Assembly (NCBI GenBank): GCA_028695895.1 | Contig: JAQVIE010000001.1 | Location: 1-28,192, forward strand | DNA from: Methanospirillum sp. | Lineage (GTDB): Archaea; Halobacteriota; Methanomicrobia; Methanomicrobiales; Methanospirillaceae | Direction: 5' to 3' | DNA: 28,192 bases | Shown: piece by piece, positions 24,305-28,192 of the stretch | Position numbering within the stretch: the first letter of the stretch is position 1 | How the letters are laid out: every line of letters starts with the position of its first letter | Translations under genes and position numbers: made by a program | The notes under the pieces: model-generated | Told to the model about the DNA's origin: nothing | What the model saw: the letters and a program-made list of their open reading frames with translations, nothing else | Database searches by the model: none

Positions 24305-25206
24305 TGACAAAAAAAAAATCTCCGATTCCAAATCGGACCTCTGTTTTTAACATTCGTATTGCCATTCCAAATAAAGGAAGAATATCTGTCCCAATCAGAG
24401 AGCTTATCGAAAAGTCTGGCCTTGGAATTATTGATAACGGAGAAAGAACCCTGATTGCACAGACACGTGACCAGCATATCGAAATTTTGTATGCACGCCC
24501 TATTGATATCCCTGAATATGTTTCATCAGGAGTTGCAGACCTGGGAATCACTGGACATGACATGGTTATCGAAAGGGGATCCGAAGTTACAGAACTTCTT
24601 AATCTGGGATTTGGTTCTGCATCAGTTGTTCTTGCAGTCCCTGATAATTCTGATATAAACTGCCCGCAGGATCTTAACAACAGAAGAGTTTCTACAGAAT
24701 TTCCTGCAATAACACGAAAATATTTTAAAAAATTAGGAATAAAACCAGTGATTGTTCCGGTTGGAGGGGCTTGTGAAGCAACACCTTCTCTTGGTATCTC
24801 TGATGCCATAGTGGATATTTCAAGCTCAGGAACAACTCTTCGCCAGAATCATCTGAAAATTATTGATATCGTACTTAAAACCAGTACATACCTTATTGCA
24901 AATCCCAGGTCTTGTGTAAATAAAAAAGAAAAGATTGATGAAATTCACCTGGCACTTGAGAGTGTATTAAATGCAAAGGGAAAATGTTACCTGATGATGA
25001 ATGTGAGTCGCAATTCACTGGATGATATCAGGACAATAATCCCGGGAATGGGCGGCCCTACAATAATGGATGTTGCTTCTTCTACTGACATGGTTGCAGT
25101 TCACGCTGTTGTAGAAGATGAGATGATCTATCAGCTCATTAACCGGCTGAAACAGGCAGGTGCAAAGGATATACTTGTAATGAATATTGAACGCCTTATT
25201 AGATGA
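24304..25206 (+). CDS. hisG: ATP phosphoribosyltransferase, long form
   Basis: 300 residues. HisG catalyses the first step of histidine synthesis, condensing ATP with PRPP. Marks are RIAIPNKGRIS at the N-terminus, the PRPP-binding loop DAIVDISSSGTTLRQN (about 169-184) and GITGHDM. The C-terminal about 75 residues (from RNSLDDIRTIIPGMGGPT to IERLI) are the regulatory ACT-like domain of long-form HisG, which mediates feedback inhibition by histidine. An extra basic N-terminal run ([13 protein letters not shown]) precedes the usual start. TAATG overlap with the SAM synthetase; hisA begins 4 bp after its stop. Confidence 0.96.
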   Translation: MTKKKSPIPNRTSVFNIRIAIPNKGRISVPIRELIEKSGLGIIDNGERTLIAQTRDQHIEILYARPIDIPEYVSSGVADLGITGHDMVIERGSEVTELLNLGFGSASVVLAVPDNSDINCPQDLNNRRVSTEFPAITRKYFKKLGIKPVIVPVGGACEATPSLGISDAIVDISSSGTTLRQNHLKIIDIVLKTSTYLIANPRSCVNKKEKIDEIHLALESVLNAKGKCYLMMNVSRNSLDDIRTIIPGMGGPTIMDVASSTDMVAVHAVVEDEMIYQLINRLKQAGAKDILVMNIERLIR

Positions 25207-25210
25207 AAAG

Positions 25211-25921
25211 ATGATCATTTTTCCAGCTGTTGATATCCTGGATGGTAGATGTGTTCAGCTTGTTCAGGGGAAAAGAGAAACCGCAACTGCGTTTGGTGAA
25301 CCTCTTATATGTGCAGAATCCTGGTTAAGCCAGGGTGCAAAAGCTCTTCATATTGTAAACCTTGATGGAGCATTTGGTTCGTCAATACTGAACGCAGAAA
25401 AGATAACTGAAATTATCACAAAGACCGGAGTTGAGATACAACTCGGAGGGGGGGTCAGATCACTTGAAGATGCAAGATCCTGGCTTGATTGCGGGGTTGA
25501 CCGTATCATCATCTCAACATTTGCTGCAAAAGACCCTGAATGCCTTACTATCCTATCTGATGAATACGGTAGTAGCAGGATCATGGCAGGAGTGGATGCA
25601 CGAGCAGGTGAGATGGTTACACATGGATGGAAGAGTTCTGTTGGTAACTTCCTGGAATGGGCTGACCTGTTTACCAGGAAAGGAGCAGGTTCATTATTGT
25701 ATACAAATGTAAGTGTGGAAGGTTTATGTAATGGAATTGATCCACAGCCTGTACAGGACCTTATCAGGTCTGCAAATGTGCCTGTTATTGTTGCAGGAGG
25801 GGTAACATCTGTTGCAGACATTACTACACTGAAAAAATCAGGTGCAGCCGGGGCTGTACTTGGATCAGCTCTCTATTCAGGTAAAATATCTCTTCAAGAA
25901 GCATTGGAGGCAACAGGATGA
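25211..25921 (+). CDS. hisA: Phosphoribosylformimino-5-aminoimidazole carboxamide ribotide isomerase
   Basis: 236 residues of the TIM-barrel HisA family, which opens the ribose of ProFAR to PRFAR in histidine synthesis. The N-terminus is IIFPAVDILDGRCVQL with the catalytic Asp (Asp7) in VDI. Further marks are IVNLDGAFG, IQLGGGVRS, the second catalytic region GVDARAGEMVTHGW, and the phosphate-binding VIVAGGVTS and AVLGSALYSGK. The open frame reaches 25187, but MIIFPAVD is the family start. ATGA overlap with hisB. Confidence 0.96.
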   Translation: MIIFPAVDILDGRCVQLVQGKRETATAFGEPLICAESWLSQGAKALHIVNLDGAFGSSILNAEKITEIITKTGVEIQLGGGVRSLEDARSWLDCGVDRIIISTFAAKDPECLTILSDEYGSSRIMAGVDARAGEMVTHGWKSSVGNFLEWADLFTRKGAGSLLYTNVSVEGLCNGIDPQPVQDLIRSANVPVIVAGGVTSVADITTLKKSGAAGAVLGSALYSGKISLQEALEATG

Positions 25922-26499
25922 GATTATCAGAAGTAAAAAGAAAGACTAAAGAAACCAATATCGAAATTAATTTTTCTCTTGATGGATCAGGTCGTTCAAC
26001 AATAAATACCGGTATTCCTTTTTTTGATCATATGCTGGATACATTTTCAAGACATGGCAGGTTTGACCTTGATATTAAAGCAACCGGAGATCTGCATACC
26101 GGTTGTCATCATACCATCGAAGACATTGGTATCGTTCTGGGACAGGCTTTTTTAAAAGCTTTAGGAGAAGGAAAAGGCATTCAGAGATTTGCCAGCATTA
26201 TTATTCCAATGGATGAATCAAAAGCAGAGTTAGTTATCGATGTTGGTGGTCGTCCTTATCTTGTTTTTGAAGGTTCATTTAGCGGCCCGATTGAAGGCGT
26301 AATCGAACCCTGGCTTATCCGGCATTTTTTTGAAAGCTTCATTCAAAATGCAAAAGTAACAATTCATGCGAATATATCCGGTTTCTCTGATCATCATAAG
26401 TGTGAAGCCCTTTTTAAATCATTTGCAATTGCACTTCACAATGCAACAAAAGTTGTCTATGATGATGGATTGGTTCCTAGTACAAAAGGTGTGCTTTAA
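25918..26499 (+). CDS. hisB: Imidazoleglycerol-phosphate dehydratase
   Basis: 193 residues, the stand-alone dehydratase without the phosphatase domain. It dehydrates imidazole-glycerol phosphate in histidine synthesis. Two metal-binding histidine repeats are seen: FFDHMLD with CHHTIEDIG, and SDHHKCEALFKSFA. Length is normal for the monofunctional enzyme. It is the last gene of the SAM synthetase-hisG-hisA-hisB run. Further his genes, such as hisH, hisF and hisC, are not in this window unless the cobD-like aminotransferase also serves. Confidence 0.96.
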   Translation: MRLSEVKRKTKETNIEINFSLDGSGRSTINTGIPFFDHMLDTFSRHGRFDLDIKATGDLHTGCHHTIEDIGIVLGQAFLKALGEGKGIQRFASIIIPMDESKAELVIDVGGRPYLVFEGSFSGPIEGVIEPWLIRHFFESFIQNAKVTIHANISGFSDHHKCEALFKSFAIALHNATKVVYDDGLVPSTKGVL

Positions 26500-26590
26500 C
26501 GAAAAAAAATCAACCCCATCCGAGCACACATATATTTTTCATTGAGGTAAGGATTTACTTTTCTTAATAAGTCAAAAGTGGAGAATGTTT
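26500..26590 (+). other. Convergent hisB/histone spacer
   Basis: 91 bp between two converging genes. On the plus strand there is AAAAAAAA and then TATATTTTTC at about 26526-26538, which could end the his message. No open frame of note. Confidence 0.35.
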
Positions 26591-26602
26591 TTAGGCATTC
26601 TC
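26581..26602 (-). terminator. Hairpin at the end of the histone gene
   Basis: GAGAATG (26581-26587) pairs perfectly with CATTCTC (26596-26602) across an 8-nt loop, overlapping the histone stop codon; a short T run follows on the minus strand (CACTTTTGACTT). Confidence 0.4.
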
Positions 26603-26797
26603 TGCTGCCATTTTGACGTCTTCTTCTTTAATTGTTTTTCTACCTGCATGCTGGGCAAGGCGGTTTGCTTCCCTTGTCAGGTTGGCAATGTAGTCTTCAG
26701 CTTTTGCAACAAGAGCTGCTGCTGCATCGCTTCCCACACGCTCAGCCCCATTTTTTTTTGCAATTCTTACAACTGCTGCAATAGGTAAGTCTGCCAT
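26591..26797 (-). CDS. Archaeal histone
   Basis: 68 residues, a single HMf-type histone fold. The sequence LPIAAVVRIAKKNGAERV begins helix 1 and loop 1, the long helix 2 runs through VAKAEDYIANLTREANRLAQHA, and GRKTIKEEDVKMA gives loop 2 and helix 3. The end is short with no basic tail. Homologues pack DNA in tetramers and longer stacks. Start: GAGGTAGAGG before the ATG and TATA box 26832-26842. Confidence 0.97.
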   Translation of the reverse strand: MADLPIAAVVRIAKKNGAERVGSDAAAALVAKAEDYIANLTREANRLAQHAGRKTIKEEDVKMAAENA

Positions 26798-26831
26798 AGT
26801 CCTCTACCTCAAAACAAAGTATATTGATATC

Positions 26832-26842
26832 TATTTAAATAT
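26832..26842 (-). promoter_or_regulatory. TATA box of the histone gene
   Basis: ATATTTAAATA on the minus strand, about 26 bp before an inferred start near 26811. Just upstream are two copies of CGAGATT on the plus strand at 26845 and 26856 (11 bp apart), in the region where activators or TFB act. Confidence 0.55.
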
Positions 26843-26953
26843 TTCGAGATTAACCCGAGATTTTCGACATTCTGACAATATAAGAGTAGATTTTTATATT
26901 TTATGAGATTAGATTTCAGAGTTGACCAATCAGATGCATAATTGATAAGAAAT

Positions 26954-26980
26954 AAATTACCCGGCTAAATAGGGTTATTT
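26954..26980 (-). terminator. Hairpin at the end of mtxX
   Basis: AAATTACCC (26954-26962) pairs with GGGTTATTT (26972-26980), one mismatch, overlapping the stop of mtxX. It may stop the transcript before the histone promoter. Confidence 0.35.
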
Positions 26981-27758
26981 AGGAGGAAGATAACTCAATA
27001 AGATTATCAGCGAGATTTATTGCGTTTAGATACTCCGGGTTAACGCGCGAAGTGTCTACGAAGATTTTACTGATATTCAGGGCTGGTGCCCCATGAGAAT
27101 GTCCACTGCCAAGGAATAATAAAGTTCTGAAGATCAAATTTCCGGATATACCATCAGGAGCCAGTATAAATCCTGAATCACGTACAGCTTCTTCGATAAG
27201 TATACCTCTGTGAATGGCTCCTGTGAGCCTTGCAATCAGTTCTGCATCAGCAAGACTTCTATCAACCAATGGGTGGCGTCCAGCATCATCAAGTCGTCCA
27301 CCAGATAAAACTGTCACTTTATCAGGAAGATTGAATTTTCGACATAGTGGCCTGACCTTTTCAATAAGAGAGATTTTTTCAGACAAAGTCCAGCCTTCAT
27401 CAATACCCACAGGACCCATAAAAAACCGATTTCCATCTGCAGTCTCAAGCAGGACTACCCGTTCAAGTTTTGATACTCCTGCCAGGTCTTTGAGTATTCG
27501 AAGTGTGTGATTTGAAGATAAAGTTCCCCTGACTGCTGCATCAATTGTGCCAGAAAAGAGATCATTGATTAACTCATTTTCCGGATGGTCAGAGATGCGA
27601 AGATGAAAAACAGATGGTACCGGAGCCTTCACATCCGTATGAATGTATAAAGCAATTTTTGATTTACCGGAATATTTCAACAATCCTGAAATCACCCGTT
27701 CAGGATCACTTTTTATTCCGATACCTACAATTGCAGGCCTGTTATGGATATGTCCCAA
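26979..27758 (-). CDS. mtxX: Methanogenesis marker protein 4 (MtxX)
   Basis: 259 residues of the phosphotransacetylase-like family. It carries AIVGIGIK near the N-terminus, DAAVRGTLSSNHTLRIL near 94-108, the MGPVGIDEG segment, and VLSGGRLDDAGRHP with GAIHRGILIEEAVRD. This is the methanogenesis marker 4 type, found only in methanogens and near relatives; it is not a proven enzyme. It overlaps the marker 2 gene by 17 nt, so the two are in one operon. Confidence 0.85.
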   Translation of the reverse strand: MGHIHNRPAIVGIGIKSDPERVISGLLKYSGKSKIALYIHTDVKAPVPSVFHLRISDHPENELINDLFSGTIDAAVRGTLSSNHTLRILKDLAGVSKLERVVLLETADGNRFFMGPVGIDEGWTLSEKISLIEKVRPLCRKFNLPDKVTVLSGGRLDDAGRHPLVDRSLADAELIARLTGAIHRGILIEEAVRDSGFILAPDGISGNLIFRTLLFLGSGHSHGAPALNISKIFVDTSRVNPEYLNAINLADNLIELSSS

Positions 27759-28192
27759 GATGCATTACCCCTCCGTTTTTCGAAAAATCAAAGACTACTG
27801 CAGAAGAGTCATTATGATATATTCGCAGCTCACCTGAATCATTAACCGTTCCAATTGAACATACTGTCATGTCATATTTTTTAAATAATTCTGTTATTGT
27901 GCTGACATGCTCTTCCTTTGCAGTCAGAATGAACCCCATCCCCGGGTACATTCTTAACCAGTGTTCAAATGTGATATTGTGTTCTTTCAGGTCGGGGTGA
28001 GGCATTTCATTCAGATCTACATCTGCTCCTTTTCCTGATACTTCAAGCAGCATCCCGAGTGAACCGATGATTCCAGGGTTTGAAATATCCTTTCCTGCAG
28101 TTACAAGTTTACCGGCGCCTATCTTCTGCATTACAGAAATCTGACCCCTGACTTCATCTGCTGTACGTAAGGTTGCACTATCCCAGTTTAAC
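27742..28192 (-). CDS. Methanogenesis marker protein 2, AIR-synthase-related (5' end beyond window)
   Basis: Open from the right edge of the window to the stop at 27742, so only the C-terminal about 150 residues are seen, and the in-frame ATG at 28131 is internal rather than the start. It shows TAGKDISNPGIIGSLGMLLEVSGKGADV (a PurM-type C-terminal domain) and MYPGMGFILTAKEE. This fits the AIR-synthase-like marker 2 family of methanogens. The gene for MtxX follows with a 17-nt overlap. Confidence 0.85.
   Translation of the reverse strand, partial: LNWDSATLRTADEVRGQISVMQKIGAGKLVTAGKDISNPGIIGSLGMLLEVSGKGADVDLNEMPHPDLKEHNITFEHWLRMYPGMGFILTAKEEHVSTITELFKKYDMTVCSIGTVNDSGELRIYHNDSSAVVFDFSKNGGVMHLGTYP

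Overview
The window looks like chromosomal DNA of a hydrogenotrophic methanogen of the Methanomicrobiales, most like Methanospirillum; the genus is an inference from protein style, not a database match. The kingdom and lifestyle rest on a one-domain archaeal histone, the archaeal S-adenosylmethionine synthetase, methanogenesis marker proteins 4 and 2, CobY-type cobamide nucleotide-loop assembly, hydrogenase maturation factors HypA and HypE, an FtsZ next to a CdrS-like ribbon-helix-helix protein, an archaeosine-type radical SAM protein, and PKD-domain surface proteins. The DNA is AT-rich with AT-rich spacers. TATA boxes lie about 25 bp from inferred start sites, and some genes look leaderless. 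I see no insertion sequence, CRISPR array, prophage, rRNA or tRNA.

Layout. 1-2443 (minus): two exported proteins, one with Ca-binding-like Asp loops (runs off the left edge) and one with two PKD domains. 2542-4576 (minus): a DUF373 membrane protein and a long coiled-coil protein, preceded by a roughly 310-nt highly structured, non-genic stretch (4577-4889) that I read as a long leader RNA or an independent ncRNA. 5088-6447 (minus): a cdrS-like gene missed by size-filtered gene finding, then ftsZ, with six copies of a hexamer spaced exactly 11 bp apart just upstream. 6638-9463 (plus): cobD-like and cobY cobalamin genes, then an archaeal ornithine cyclodeaminase-type protein. 9475-10464 (minus): archaeosine-type radical SAM protein. 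10667-11872 (plus): another surface protein. 11878-14092 (minus): hypE, hypA and a small multidrug-export-family membrane protein. 14142-16920 (minus): a tightly packed three-gene operon of a protein with two PH-like repeats, a DUF2148 iron-sulfur-type protein and a beta-RFAP-synthase-family GHMP protein. 17007-19534 (plus): a HyuA-type ATPase-fold protein overlapping a deacetylase. 19610-20810 (plus): a thiol-redox cluster of a glutaredoxin-like protein, an FTR catalytic subunit fused to rubredoxin, and a four-cysteine thioredoxin-fold-like protein. 20849-21874 (plus): a soluble PAS/histidine kinase. 21876-22955 (minus): an O-methyltransferase. 23102-26499 (plus): SAM synthetase, then hisG, hisA and hisB, nearly all overlapping. 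26591-26797 (minus): histone. 26979-28192 (minus): mtxX (marker 4) and the C-terminal part of marker 2, open at the right edge.

How the genes work together. Several operons serve methanogen cofactor and redox biology: cobamide assembly, hydrogenase maturation, a tetrahydromethanopterin-type GHMP protein, SAM supply, and ferredoxin-linked disulfide reduction. The most interesting items are the 11-bp-phased operator array in front of cdrS-ftsZ and the structured RNA region in front of the coiled-coil gene.
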